Translations under genes and position numbers: made by a program | Assembly: GCA_947561395.2 (NCBI GenBank) | Contig: OX387184.1 | Span: 36,322,766-36,386,765, forward strand | DNA from: Buxus sempervirens | Taxonomy: Eukaryota; Streptophyta; Magnoliopsida; Buxales; Buxaceae | Direction: 5' to 3' | Length of the DNA stretch: 64,000 nt | Shown here: one piece after another, positions 45,399 through 56,984 of the stretch | Position numbering within the stretch: the first letter of the stretch is position 1 | How the letters are laid out: the number at the start of each line of letters is the position of its first letter | The notes under the pieces: model-generated | Database searches by the model: none | What the model was told of the DNA's origin: nothing | The model's input: only the letters and a program-made list of their open reading frames with translations

Positions 45399-48287
45399 CT
45401 AATCTAATGGCCATGCAGGTCCGCCCCTACGGCTACGGCCTCGTCCTCTGCCTCGACCACGGCCTGTAGATCGCCTGCGCTCAAAGACATGCCGCACAAC
45501 ATTGCGGGCCGTGCTACGCGTCATCCTGCTCAAAACAGACTGAATATCATGCCACATATATAAAGGCACAAGGCCAGCAGTGGGATGATCAGGAGGGACG
45601 TACCCTGAAGTATCTACATATCCCGTAGAATCGGGATCAGACTCTGTACGGGAAGAATCCGCAGAAGGATCAACAGCAGCATGTGTCACCTCCGCATCCT
45701 CCATATCAGGACTAACAGGACCAGCAGGAGCAGATGTCCCAGGTACATCAACCTCCGGCTCCACAGGCTCAGTAGCAGTCATCTCCACCTCGGGCTCTAC
45801 AGGATCAGCTGTAGCCTCCTCCATCACTGCAGTCTCCACGGTAGGCTCTACCACAGCGGCGTCCATAGCCGAATCCATATCTATATCAGCAGATGCAGCA
45901 GGAGCAGTCTCAGCTACTGGGGCAGACTCTGGCACGTCCTCAGCAGCAGGTACAATATCAGCCTCGACCTCGGGCTCTGCTGCAGGAACCTCCACTGGAC
46001 TGGGAGACGTCACGAACTCCACCCGTGCCACAGAAAACACCTCATCCTGGAAATGCATAGGCACGGGTGAAGCAGGTGAAGAGGGGCCAGCTGTGTACTC
46101 CTGAAACTAAGAGAAAAATTCAGTCAGAACAAGATAGGCTAAAACAAAAGCAGGAATGGAAATAAAAGAAGAAATTAACCTGTGCATCAGATGGACCCTC
46201 CTGGCCCTGGGCTCTGGCTAGCTGCCCCCGGAGATCTGAAATAGTGATATAGAGGGCGTCCCGCTCAGCGATCGCGGCATCACGCTGGTGCTCTAAATCA
46301 GCATAGCGAGACCTGATCTCTGCCAACTGAGCCTCCTGAAATAGCAAAGAAAGAAGTCAGAAAAAAATGCTAATGAAATAGAAATAGAAGATCACAAAAG
46401 AAGAAAGCATACCGTAGTGTCATAGGCCCTAATCACTACCCCTCCTATCTCCGTGACTCCGCCACGGACAGGCATGGGTGACATCAGGCACCCAACAGAA
46501 GCTCGCCTGAACCAGGCATCATAGTCACCCTCCTCTAATAATGTCTCTGCCTTAGTCCAATCTAAGAACTGGGCAGGATCAACAGGCATAGGAGGATAGA
46601 AAGGAGTAGTATCTGGCGGGATGGCAGGAATCCGCGGCTCTCCCACATGTTGAAAGAAGAAGCGCTCGCCGCAGTACCAGATGCTGCCCAGCTGACCAAT
46701 AAAGAACTGGTATCTCTGTCGTCTCTGGTCAGGGACAAATGCATCATCTCTCGCAGCCTGCAGGGCCAGCACCTCATGAATGTCCTCCATCCTGGGGACA
46801 AATAGCTGAAAAACAGAACAGGACATCAGATATGCGATCCAGGAAGAAAAGAAAAGAAGAAGTAGAGGAATTAAAGAAGATTACCTCAGACCGGTATAAC
46901 CTGTCTAAGTGGGCCCGGGCGGACCTGGGACGACTCTTTTCAGAGTCGTGCTCTACATGACACGATCTAAGTGCCATGGGATACGTCTCCTCAGGCATCG
47001 TAGAGGTAGGGCGGAAATAGGGAATATAAACCCTAGCAAAAAACTGCAAGAAAGAAGAAAATAGTCAGAAGAATAGAAAAGGAGAGATAAAAAGAAAGAG
47101 ATAAAGAAAAAGAAGGGGAATAAGGTTCACCTGCAAGAAGGGCCAGAAGAACCTGCACCCAACTCCAGCCCCTCTGGAGGTAGAGAGGCCGCTCACTGAT
47201 CGGCGCAGGCCAGCCAGAATAGTACCAAATATGAGCGGGCCCCAGGCATACCTCCTCGCCCGCTGCAGATCTCCCAGAAGACTCAAGAAGTGAGGACTAA
47301 CTGAAGCCGTGTCCTCTGGGAAGAAGCAGGATCCCATCATATACAGAAAGAGGAATCGGAAGGCGAAGGGGAATACATGATCACCGGCAGCAAGCTGGCC
47401 AAACTGCCTCCTCCGGAAAGTCTCTCTCAACCATGTCAGAGACAATCTAGCTCTCCCCCGATCCCATGCCTTAGGAGGCAGCACAATGTATCCGAGATAA
47501 CCAGCAATCTCATCAGCCTCTGGCATCGCCATCTCAGTAATAACATCACCGATCATCCTAATCCCGGTGATGAGCGTGAAATCAGAAGGCCGGATCCCAA
47601 TCTCAATATCTGGAAAGTGGAAGCTCAGTGTCTCTGGAAAAAACCTCTCCAACAATGCTGCAATAAGGGCCCGATCCAAGCGTACGTCCGGGATGGTGAT
47701 AAACATACCAAAACCATACAATCCCAGCTCCCGACGATAGGCCGAACTGCAAGCTCTCAAAAATTTAGTGAAACTGGCCCAGCTCCCTCTATAATGGGAC
47801 ATCGGATACTCCAAAGGGATATCCGCCCTAACGCACGCTGAGGGATGAGTCCTCAAACCATGCAGAAGATCGGTGTCCCTAATCTGGGCAGCTACCTCCT
47901 CCGGGATCTCAACCCTGGTCCTAGCCTCATCTCTGCCACGGCTCCCTCTGCGGCCTCCTCTATGGCCCTCATCATGGCCTCCATCTCTGCCTCCAGCTCT
48001 GCGTCTGCTACGGCTCCTATCTCTGCCAGAAGCCTCAACAGCCGGCTAAAAGAAAATAATGGAAGAATCAGGAAGATGTATTTTGGGAAATGATAGGAAA
48101 TTGCAGAAAGGTTAGAGTATACCTCTGGGGTCGCCTCACGCGAATCCCCAGAAGGGAAATCTGGGATATCAGAATCGGAATCCCTCTCGACCCTCGAAGA
48201 CGAGGCCACATCAGCAGGATCTCGCCTAACCCTCGAGGAGGAAGGCTCATCTGCAGGATCTCGAGAAGCCGATCTAAGGCGGGCCAT
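45399..48287 (-). CDS. Antisense plant-mobile-domain-like gene in B, intact six exons
   Basis: Exons 48287-48123, 48045-47131, 47043-46885, 46805-46413, 46335-46180, 46100-45399; all five introns are 77-87 bp with GT-AG ends, and every exon is a multiple of three. The joined frame has 829 codons without a stop. N-terminus: Ser/Arg/Asp-rich, then an RS/RG-rich basic stretch (about 56-100). Core (about 120-350): helical region with ERFFPETLSFHFPDIEIG, LSLTWLRETF, FLFLYMMGSCFFPED and YAWGPLIFGTILAGLRR, resembling the plant mobile domain (PMD). Exon 5 is a coiled coil. Exon 6 is a long Glu/Pro/Val acidic region ending in an RGRGRGRGRSRRGG tail, possibly nuclear or nucleic-acid binding. Extra antisense ORFs are known from Tat-lineage elements; role unknown. 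Confidence 0.8.
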
Positions 48288-49458
48288 CTACGGTTCAAAT
48301 CAGGGAGATGATTAATTATTTAAATTTTTAGTTGCTTGATTAATCATTCTAACCGGGTTTAATTGATTGACAGGGAAAAAGAAAAATGGAGAATGGAAAA
48401 AGTGCTTCAAAAACTCCCAATCAAAATCAGAAGTCAACTGAAGGAGTTTAATTTTCTGTTTGGAAATTTTAGTGTGATCTTAATCAGGAAAATATATAAA
48501 AATTATAAATAGGAAGTTTTAGGCTTCCTGTATATTCTCTTTATATGAAAAAGAAAAAATATGTGTTAAGAGTTGATCTTAATTTCCTCTTTTGGATTTT
48601 CTAAAGAAACCTAACCATCTAAATTTACTTGGTTTCAGGATAAAAGTTCAAGCATACTTGTATTGAGACTGAAGTAACACAAGAAAGGCAAAGTCAAAAG
48701 TCTATTGTATTCATGCCAAGACAGTTGAACAAGATGATCAACATCAAATCCAGTCAAGAATCAGTTCGTATTAAAACCATGAGTATTTGACTCAAGCTAA
48801 GGTTTTCAAAGCAAAAATCATGCATGGGTTTGCACATACTATAATAAGAACACCAAGATGAAGGCATAAAACAGATGCAAACAATATGCTAAATGAGGAT
48901 GAGCTAATGACAAAGATAAATTGTTCCATGATGATCAAGGGAATCTAGAGCATACAACAAAGCAGAAATTCATCAGAAAAACTGCAAATATCAGTTCGGA
49001 CAGCTGGGTACATCCATGAATAAAATCCAGACGTTCGGGAAGTTGCTCATTCAATCTGTTAGAAGAAATGTATGGACATGCAAGCACCCAAGGCACCAGT
49101 TTTCGGATGCAACAGAGGCATAAAAATCAAAACAGTATTGAACCATTAAGCAAAATCAACAATTGGGAATATTCAGGAACTTATCATGCAGGAAACAAGA
49201 GTTTGCACAAATCATGAACTCACATTCGGTCAACATGAGAATACTATAAACATAAGTGGGTTTCGGCATACCTGTTTATGTGGAAATAAGCAAAGGAAGG
49301 ATCGAAATGCTAAGATCACTCACGTATGATAGCTAATGTTTGGGGATGCTTTGAACGAAATCCCAAGTGACGAGAAGGAGCAACACTGGTCTGGAAAAGA
49401 GGAAGCTTGATTCACAAATGGTCAAAGCAAATCTCGGTAGTGGGAATATGTATCAACA

Positions 49459-49560
49459 ACAGTCGCCGGAGGAACAGCGGTTGCCGAAGGAAACAGTAGT
49501 CGCCGGAGAACAATGATAGCCGGAGAAGAACAGTAATCGCCGGAGGAAGGAGTCGGACTG
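49459..49560 (-). repeat. Short imperfect GCCGGAG repeats
   Basis: Four to five units of about 24-27 bp, each with GCCGGAG(A/G)A followed by ACAGT-like sequence, in the presumed leader of the antisense gene. Confidence 0.5.
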
Positions 49561-49683
49561 TTGGAGAAGAAGAAGCAGGGACCGGAGAGAAGAATACGGG
49601 CAGAAGAGGATTAGGGCAAAGTGCGAGCAGAAGAGAAAGGGTCGCGGTCGCGAGTTTAAGAAGAAGAGTAAAATCCATAACAT

Positions 49684-49780
49684 CAGTACGGGCATTAGAC
49701 GCCCGTGAGCCCATTACGGTCCCAGTCGCCCGTGAACCCTCTACGGGCAGGGTCTGTCCGTAAGCACCATACGGGCGAAG
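49684..49780 (-). promoter_or_regulatory. ACGGGC palindrome cluster upstream of the PMD-like gene
   Basis: Four units with TACGGGC/GCCCGT ends. On the minus strand it is followed by CTTAAACTC (about 49651-49659), which aligns with TATAAACTC at the promoter of the neighbouring antisense gene and may be a decayed TATA box. Confidence 0.5.
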
Positions 49781-50110
49781 CAAAAAAAAAAGCATATTTT
49801 ATCATTTTCTCACAATTTTTAGGAGATTAATGTTTGTATTAATTGTAAGTTGCAAGGATTGCCACCTTACCCACTTTTGTTTAAAAATTTTGTCTCAAAT
49901 CTCACTTCATAGCCCACAAGTGCTCAGTGAGAAGAGAGAGGAAGATTTGGCCCTTAAGCTGAGGGATTTCTTAGCAAGTCTTCCACAATCAATTCTTTTT
50001 TCAAAAATCATCCATCTAATCCTTGCAAAGTGCAATTGATTATACAAAAATCTCAGAAGGTGCAATTGGTGGGTCTTTTTGCTCTCTGCTTGTAATTGGT
50101 TCCAATTACC

Positions 50111-50127
50111 AGCAAAGAGGGGGCAGC
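50111..50127 (+). other. B polypurine tract before LTR2
   Basis: AGCAAAGAGGGGGCAGC directly before TGTAGACACCCC. Same as at 53535-53551 before LTR3. Confidence 0.85.
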
Positions 50128-51950
50128 TGTAGACACCCCAAATTGCACTGCCAAATGAGAAAATAATAAAAACATGTAATTAGAGCTTAAAACAGGTCAA
50201 AAAAAGCCTAAAAATAGAATGAACAGGCTTTGCCCGTATTTCCTTCACGGGCTCATCGCGCCCGCAAATTATCTACGGACAGGCGCGTCCGTAGTATCTA
50301 TACAGTCCCCATTGGACCGTAATGTATTTACGGGCATTAAAGACACGTGCAAGTTTTGTCCTCCTCTCGATTTCCGAGCTTTATTTGAAGTCCAATATAT
50401 CTTTAAACGAGCGGATTATGTCTTTTATTCGCTGAGGCCACCTTGGTTGGCTATGGATGGGCATTATCTCCAATTTTCTCTCTATCCTGAGGATCAGGCT
50501 ATATCCTTCTGGACCAACCATACCCCTGTGCTTGCCTATAAATAGAGGCTCATTCCTCTAGCTAAAGTCCATGAAATTTTGAGTCCAAGGAATTCTAAGA
50601 AGCTACAAGAGAAGAGAAAGGAATCCCTGCTGCTCTGCCTGCTCAATCCAGGTAAGTCCCCTATCCTTTTTTATTTTCTGTCTTCAATTCTAGAAGTAAT
50701 AGGATCATCTCTATTGCTGTAGAATAAGGCCATATCTGTTTTTTTGTATTCCTAAGCCTGTCTCCAAGTACCTCAAGGGTCTCTCTAGCCGTAAAACGTG
50801 AAGAGAGAACTAGGGGAAAGGGGAACAGGTGGATCCCTAGAATAGAACCCCATATCTGTTTTTTTCTTTTTTCATAGAATAAGGCTTGTGATTGTGTTTA
50901 TGTAACCAAACCTATCTCTAAGTACCTCAAGAGTCTCTCTAGCCGTAAAACGTGAAGAGAGAACTAGGGGAAAAGAGAACAGGTGGATCCGTAGGGTAGA
51001 CCCCCATGTGCTCTAATTTGTGAGATATGGCTGTTTTAAATATCCTGATCATGTTTTAATGCTTTTTATGATGAATCTGAATGAATACATGAATCCATGA
51101 TGTTTATAGCATGAGATCCCCTATTTTTGATAAAATTTGGATTTTTGCCACTTTTGCACCTACAGCACTGTTTTCGTGATTTTTGTGGTTTTAGGCTAAG
51201 ATCTTGGATTTATCATGATCAATATGGTAGATCTGAATCCAGAAGCCTGAAAATAAATTCTAGGGTTTCATGATATGGTTTTTAAATTGTTTTTCATTAT
51301 TGAGAGAAGACCCTACGGTCTAAATTCTCCTTTTTTGGTGTTTTTCATCAATGTGGATATTTTTGGTTTTGATTTTCAGATTTAATATGAAATTTGGGCT
51401 TTATCTATGTCCTGGACTGTTCAAGTTCAATTTTGAAATATTTTATAAAAATCATATTTTTCTAGATTTCTAGAATTTTGACTTGAAACCAGATTTTTGG
51501 ATTTTTCACTTTAAATTGATTTTATTGGATTTTATCTCAATTTTATTTTGATCATGAAACCCTAGGAATGGTATGATCATATTTGATAGTTCTGGATCAA
51601 TCAGAATATTCATATGAAAAAACCATATATTTTTGCCTTTTTTGTGATTTGTCCTGATTTTTATAGCAAGCTTTTTCCTTTATTTTAACATGAACAAATA
51701 CCTGGCAACCACCTTGTGTGGATGAATAGGGGTGCCTAACACCTTCCCCTGTTCATAACTTAATCCCCTTACCCATCTCTGGTTGGTTTTTTTTAGGAGG
51801 GATATTTTGCCCTAAAATTTGCCTTTTGTGCTTATTTAATATTTTGGTGTCCATTCACACCTAAATTGAATGGTGGCGACTCTTTGTTTTATATAATCCC
51901 GTGTGATGATTGAGGAAATCATTTAAATTGATTTTTTCCCATGTCTCACA
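50128..51950 (+). repeat. B LTR2 (middle LTR, type 1 U3)
   Basis: 1823 bp. The U3 matches LTR1. In the 3' half it shares variants with LTR3 rather than LTR1, for example ATCATTTAAATTG near the end and TTTTTGCC at about 51630. It is followed by a PBS, not by flanking DNA, so it is internal to the composite. TATA box at 50537-50544. Confidence 0.92.
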
Positions 51951-53551
51951 ACTGGCGACTCCACTGGGGCAAAATAGTCAGATTGAAAGAGTCGTCATAT
52001 CTGGAGCATCAATTGACAAGCTGATGGTCATGGGAATGATTCTAAAGGTTCCAAAGGCTTATTTTGGTCTTTCTGCATTTTCTGAAATAATCTTCTCATT
52101 ATTCAGCTTGATTTTAATTCTTTTGGACTATATGCTAATAAGTGATTGGATCATTTTTTTAAAAAAAAAAAATATAAAAACACAAAAAAGCAAAAATTAT
52201 ATTTTTGGCCTATGATGAGAATCTATATCTTTTCATAAAACATTGGTTTTGCAGGCATTAGAGAATTCTGAGGCCACTAGTATAAAACATATTTTCTTAT
52301 GTTTGCATTTGCATTCTTCTATTAGGGTTCCTTTTTGGCAAAGGTTAAAAAAAAAAAAAGAAAGAGAAAAAAAAAAAGAAAAAAAGAAAAAAAAAAGAAA
52401 AGGAAAAAAGAGGATCATCTCTACTGAGGGGCAAATACTTCTTCAAACAATCAAAACCGGGGCATGCTCAGTGTTTTTCCTTCTGGGTTTTCATTGGAAT
52501 GAATTCCAACATCTGGAAGAAGCAATCAAGCTTTAGTCTTCGAATTTGAAAGAAAAAAAAGGCTTCAAAGCAATGGCATGTTTTCTTCATTAAACAAGGG
52601 TTCCCAATTCTTCAATCATGAAGAAGGATTTTGCTGGGGCAGCAAGAAGGCATGAAAGACAGATCATGGGTTGTAAAGGCATGAGGTTAGATCAACAGAT
52701 CATGATCCATCAATCAAGATGAGGGCATTCACTTGGGCAATTAAAAAGCATGAAGACAGGTTATGGGCAGTAAGGGCACATACATCGTTATTGAGAGAGC
52801 AAGAAGATAAAGAAGCAAAAGCAAGTTCCAAAATATTCAAGCACAGGTTCGGGCATCAAATGACACCCAGGTATATCAAATAAGAAAATCAATCAGGAAA
52901 ATTCAAAAGGTGAAAAACATCAAAATCAATTGAGTTTGTAATGGTCAATTTTAAATCCACATTCTTTTCAAAATTTGCTTGTCTCAGATTTCTTTTCATA
53001 GCCACGAGAGCTCCAAGAAATCTGAGATAAGGAAGAGACGCCACCCCACTTCAAGCAGGGGTTTCATTGGCTATCTTCGAATCCATGTTTTTATCATTTC
53101 TTTGTTGGAACAAAGCAAGTTCAATTAATGAGATGTTTTTCAAATGTGTAATTTTGAGTTGTGTCTGTTCTTTGCTGTTTATTGTGCTACAACTGCAGGC
53201 CACCAAGAAAAATTGTAATTTTTATTATTTTCTCTACTTTTTTCAGGAGATTAATGTCCATATTAGTTGTAAGTTGCAAGGATTGCCACCATACTCACTT
53301 TTGTTTAAAAATTTTGTCTCAAATCTCACTTCATAGCCACGAGAGCTCAGTGAGAGGAGAGAGGAGGATTTGGCCCTTAAGCTGAGGGACTTCTTAGCAA
53401 ATCTTCCACAATCAATTCTTTTTTTCAAAAATCATCCATTTAATCCTTGCAAAGTGCAATTGATTAGACAAAAATCTTAGAAAGTGCAATTGGTGGGTCT
53501 TTTTACTCTCTGCTTGTAATTGGTTCCAATTACCAGCAAAGAGGGGGCAGC
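51951..53551 (+). mobile_element. Internal region of a C-type element with a large deletion
   Basis: It starts with a PBS (TGGCGACTCCACTGGGG) that runs straight into CAAAATAGTCAGATTG, a sequence lying in the 3' UTR of C (complement of about 27560-27578). Leader, array and gag are missing. It ends with the PPT at 53535-53551. The shared ACTGGGG at the junction points to deletion through microhomology of roughly 6 kb, judged against C. Confidence 0.85.
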
Positions 53552-55379
53552 TGTAGACACCCCAAATTGCACTAAAAATGAGAAAATAATTGAAAATATT
53601 AATTGGGATTTGAAACAAGTCAAAAAAGTGAAAAATCTGGCCAAACTGGTCATGACCGTATTTTGTTTACGGACTGGTCATATCTGCAGTTGATATACGG
53701 TCACGACGTGCCCGTATTAATAATACGGGCAGGGCGCGACCGTAATATATATACGGGCACGGGGGTCTTTGTGCGAATTTTACCTTTTTGATTTTTGAGC
53801 CTTATCTGCACCCAAATATCTCTCTTGGATAAGCGAATTCTCTTATTTATCCATTCGAATTATCTCATTTATCCTTGTGGATAAAGGATTGACATGATCT
53901 TGTGTTTAACTCAAACTGAAACTCTATCCTGCCAAACCTTGGACCAACCTTACCCCTGGGTTTGCCTATAAATAGAGGGTCTCTCCTCTAGCTAAGGGCC
54001 ACGAAATTTTGAGTCCAAGGAATTCTAAGAAGCTACAAGAGAAGAGAAAGGAATCCCTGCTGCTCTGCCTGCTCAATCCAAGTAAGTCCCCTATCCTTTT
54101 TTATTTTCTGTCTTCAATTCTAGAAGTAATAGGATCATCTCTATTGCTGTAGAATAAGGCCATATATGTTTTTTTGTATTCCTAAGCCTGTCTCCAAGTA
54201 CCTCAAGGGTCTCTCTAGCCGTAAAACGTGAAGAGAGAACTAGGAGAAAGGGGAACAGGTGGATCCCTAGAATAGAACCCCATATTTGTTTTTTTCTTTT
54301 TTCATAGAATAAGGCTTGTGATTGTGTTTATGTAACCAAACCTATCTCTAAGTACCTCAAGAGTCTCTCTAGCCGTAAAACGTGAAGAGAGAACTAGGGG
54401 AAAAGAGAACAGGTGGATCCGTAGGGTAGACCCCCTGTGCTCTAATTTGTGAGATATGGCTGTTTTAAATATCCTGATCATGTTTTAATGCTTTTTATGA
54501 TGAATCTGAATGAATACATGAATCCATGATGTTTATAGCATGAGATCCCCTATTTTTGATAAAATTTGGATTTTTGCCACTTTTGCACCTACAGCACTGT
54601 TTTCGTGATTTTTGTGGTTTTAGGCTAAGATCTTGGATTTATCATGATCAATATGGTAGATCTGAATCCAGAAGCCTGAAAATAAATTCTAGGGTTTCAT
54701 GATATGGTTTTTCAATTGTTTTTCATTATTGAGAGAAGACCCTACGGTCTAAATTCTCCCTTTTTGGTGTTTTTCATCAATGTGGATATTTTTGGTTTTG
54801 ATTTTCAGATTTAATATGAAATTTGGGCTTTATCTATGTCTTGGACTGTTCAAGTTCAATTTTGAAATATTTTATAAAAATCATATTTTTCTAGATTTCT
54901 AGAATTTTGACTTGAAACCAGATTTTTGGATTTTTCACTTTAAATTGATTTTATTGGATTTTATCTCAATTTTATTTTGATCATGAAACCCTAGGAATGG
55001 TATGATCATATTTGATAGTTCTGGATCAATCAGAATATTCATATGAAAAAACCATATATTTTTGCCTTTTTTGTGATTTGTCCTGATTTTTATAGCAAGC
55101 TTTTTCCTTTATTTTAACATGAACAAATACCTGGCAACCACCTTGTGTGGATGAATAGGGGTGCCTAACACCTTCCCCTGTTCATAACTTAATCCCCTTA
55201 CCCATCTCTGGTTGGTTTTTTTTAGGAGGGATATTTTGCCCTAAAATTTGCCTTTTGTGCTTATTTAATATTTTGGTGTCCATTCACACCTAAATTGAAT
55301 GGTGGCGACTCTTTGTTTTATATAATCCCGTGTGATGATTGAGGAAATCATTTAAATTGATTTTTTCCCATGTCTCACA
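53552..55379 (+). repeat. B LTR3 (outer 3' LTR, type 2 U3)
   Basis: 1828 bp. The U3 (ACTAAAAATGAG start, cluster 53650-53765) matches the LTRs of C. The R/U5 part is nearly identical to LTR2. The splice-donor site reads CAA/GTAAGT (54071-54079). It is followed by ACAGT and then element A sequence. Confidence 0.92.
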
Positions 55380-55452
55380 ACAGTATAAGGAATGCTTATT
55401 ATAATGAAATATAATGCATGTCTGTGCAGATTAATTGTGATGATTTCTTTTT

Positions 55453-56392
55453 GACCGCCACTTCGGAGGAAACATTCCTTTTTAACCGCCACTTCGGAAG
55501 CAAAGGAAGAAGATTTTGAACCGCCACTTCGGAGGTAAGGAAGTAAGGTTTCATTTTGACCGCCACTTCGGAGGTAAGACTCCTTTTAAACCGCCACTTC
55601 GGAGGCAAAGGAAGAAGATTTTGAACCGCCAATTCGGAGGTAAGGAAGTAAGGTTTCATTTTGACCGCCACTTCGGAGGTAAGACTCCTTTTAATCGTCA
55701 CTTTGGAGGTAAAGGAAGAAGATGATTTTGAACCGCCACTTCGGAGGTTAACCGCCACTTCGGAGGTAAGATTCCTTTTAACCGCCACTTCGGAGGTAAA
55801 GGAAGAAGATTTTGAACCGCCACTTCGGAGGTATGATTCCTTTTAACCGCCACTTCGAAGGTAAAGGAAGAAGATTTGAACCGCCACTTCGGAGGTAAGG
55901 AAGTAAGGTTTCATTTTGACCGCCACTTCGGAGGTAAGACTCCTTTTAACCGCCACTTCAGAGGTAAAGGAAGAAGATTTTGGACCGCCACTTCGGAGGT
56001 AAGATTCCTTTTAACCACCACTTCGGAGGTAAAGGAAGAAGATTTGAACCGCCACTTCGGAGGTTGGATTCCTTTAACCGCCACTTCGGAGGTAAAGGAA
56101 GAAGATTTGAACCGCCACTTCGGAGGTTGGATTCCTTTAACCGCCACTTCGGAGGTAAAGGAAGAAGATTTTGGACCACCACTTTGGAGGTAAGATTCCT
56201 TTTAACCGCCACTTCAGAGGTAAAGGAAGAAGATTTGAACCGCCACTTCGGAGGTTGGATTCCTTTAACCGCCACTTCGGAGGTAAAGGAAGAAGATTTG
56301 AACCGCCACTTCGGAGGTTGGATTCCTTTAACCGCCACTTCGGAGGTAAAGGGAGAAGATTAATCTTTTTCAACCGCCACTTCGGAGGTAAG
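55453..56392. repeat. Element A leader array 1, hairpin-forming monomers
   Basis: About 29 copies of ACCGCCACTTCGGAGGT with 12-22-bp spacers of AAAGGAAGAAGATTTTGA or GATTCCTTTTA type. Each core folds into a short hairpin (ACC.CC/GG.GGT around ACTTC). Apparent ORFs with repeated RHFGGK or PPLRR are by-products. It is in the same position (PBS to gag) as the unrelated array of B and C. Confidence 0.92.
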
Positions 56393-56559
56393 GGGAGAGT
56401 CCCTGTTTTGATTTTGAGAACTGCGAGAATTGATTTCTGTAAATTTTGGAAACTGCAAGAGTTGATTTCCAAATATTGGTACATGTCCATGGGACAGTCC
56501 CTGTGTTTTGATCTCCAGGAACTCCAAGAGTTGATTCCTGCGGGGTAAGTGATTCCTAC

Positions 56560-56815
56560 CGAATTTGGGGAAACACAAAATGGTTTCCAAAGCAGCAGAA
56601 GCACGAAATGACTCCTACTGAGATTTGGGGAAACGCGAAATAGCTTCAGGTTTGGGAAACACAAAATGGTTTCAGATTAGCGGAAGCGCGAAATGGCTTC
56701 GGAATTGGGGAAACACGAAATGGTTTCAATTTTGGAAACACGAAATGGTTTCAAATTGGGTGGAACACGAAGTGGTTCCAGAGTAGCAGAAACGCGAAAT
56801 GGTTTCCACTAAGAT
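56560..56815. repeat. Element A leader array 2, GGAAAC...GTTTCC units
   Basis: About nine imperfect units reading GGAAACACGAAATGGTTTC, each with inverted ends GGAAAC/GTTTCC around an 8-base centre, spaced 20-40 bp. A further unit is at about 56949-56967. Confidence 0.75.
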
Positions 56816-56861
56816 TTTGCCATTCAGACGCGAGGGGAAGAGTCCCTGATTTTTTGGGGGT

Positions 56862-56948
56862 AGTCCCGATTCGGGAAGAAGTCCCTGTCTTGGGAAGAAG
56901 TCCCTGTTTGGGAAGAAGTCCCGGTTTGGGAAGAGTTCCTGTTTTTGG
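56862..56948. repeat. Element A leader array 3, GGGAAGAAGTCCC units
   Basis: Five short units of about 18-20 bp built on GGGAAGAAGTCCCTGT. GGGA/TCCC ends make each a possible small hairpin. Confidence 0.7.
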
Positions 56949-56984
56949 GGAAACACGAAATGATTTCCTAGGGCTGCAGAAGCA

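Larger units (their letters stand above)
48288..50110. other. B region between the PMD-like gene and the 3' LTR
   Basis: Probable 5' region of the antisense gene. A candidate 5'-UTR intron runs on the minus strand from donor CAG/GTATGC (49272/49271) to acceptor CCGTAG/ATG (48288), so the ATG would be the first bases of the exon. 49459-49560 holds four or five imperfect GCCGGAG-centred repeats. 49684-49780 is an ACGGGC palindrome cluster. From about 49810 the sequence resembles the end of the C 3' UTR. Confidence 0.5.
18796..55379 (+). mobile_element. Composite B: three-LTR Tat/Ogre-type retrotransposon, split by C
   Basis: The order is LTR1 (18796-20621), PBS, leader with tandem array, gag-pro, pol, two antisense genes, PPT, LTR2 (50128-51950), a second PBS, a shortened internal region, PPT, LTR3 (53552-55379). 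The outer flanks are TCAGT (18791-18795) and ACAGT (55380-55384), a 4/5 match, so LTR1 and LTR3 bound one insertion into element A. LTR1 and LTR2 share a type 1 U3. LTR3 has a type 2 U3, as in C, but the same R/U5. The unit 18796-51950 is the potentially autonomous member, now broken by C at 24194. LTR1 and LTR2 differ at about ten positions by eye. Confidence 0.88.

Noticed and set aside
45681..46070. His/Arg-rich plus-strand ORF
   Set aside because: It is the antisense of the acidic Glu/Pro/Val exon of the PMD-like gene.
55399..56664. Several ORFs of 69-175 codons with RHFGGK or PPKWR repeats on both strands
   Set aside because: They arise from translating the 29-copy array in any frame. 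No start context or conserved length is seen.
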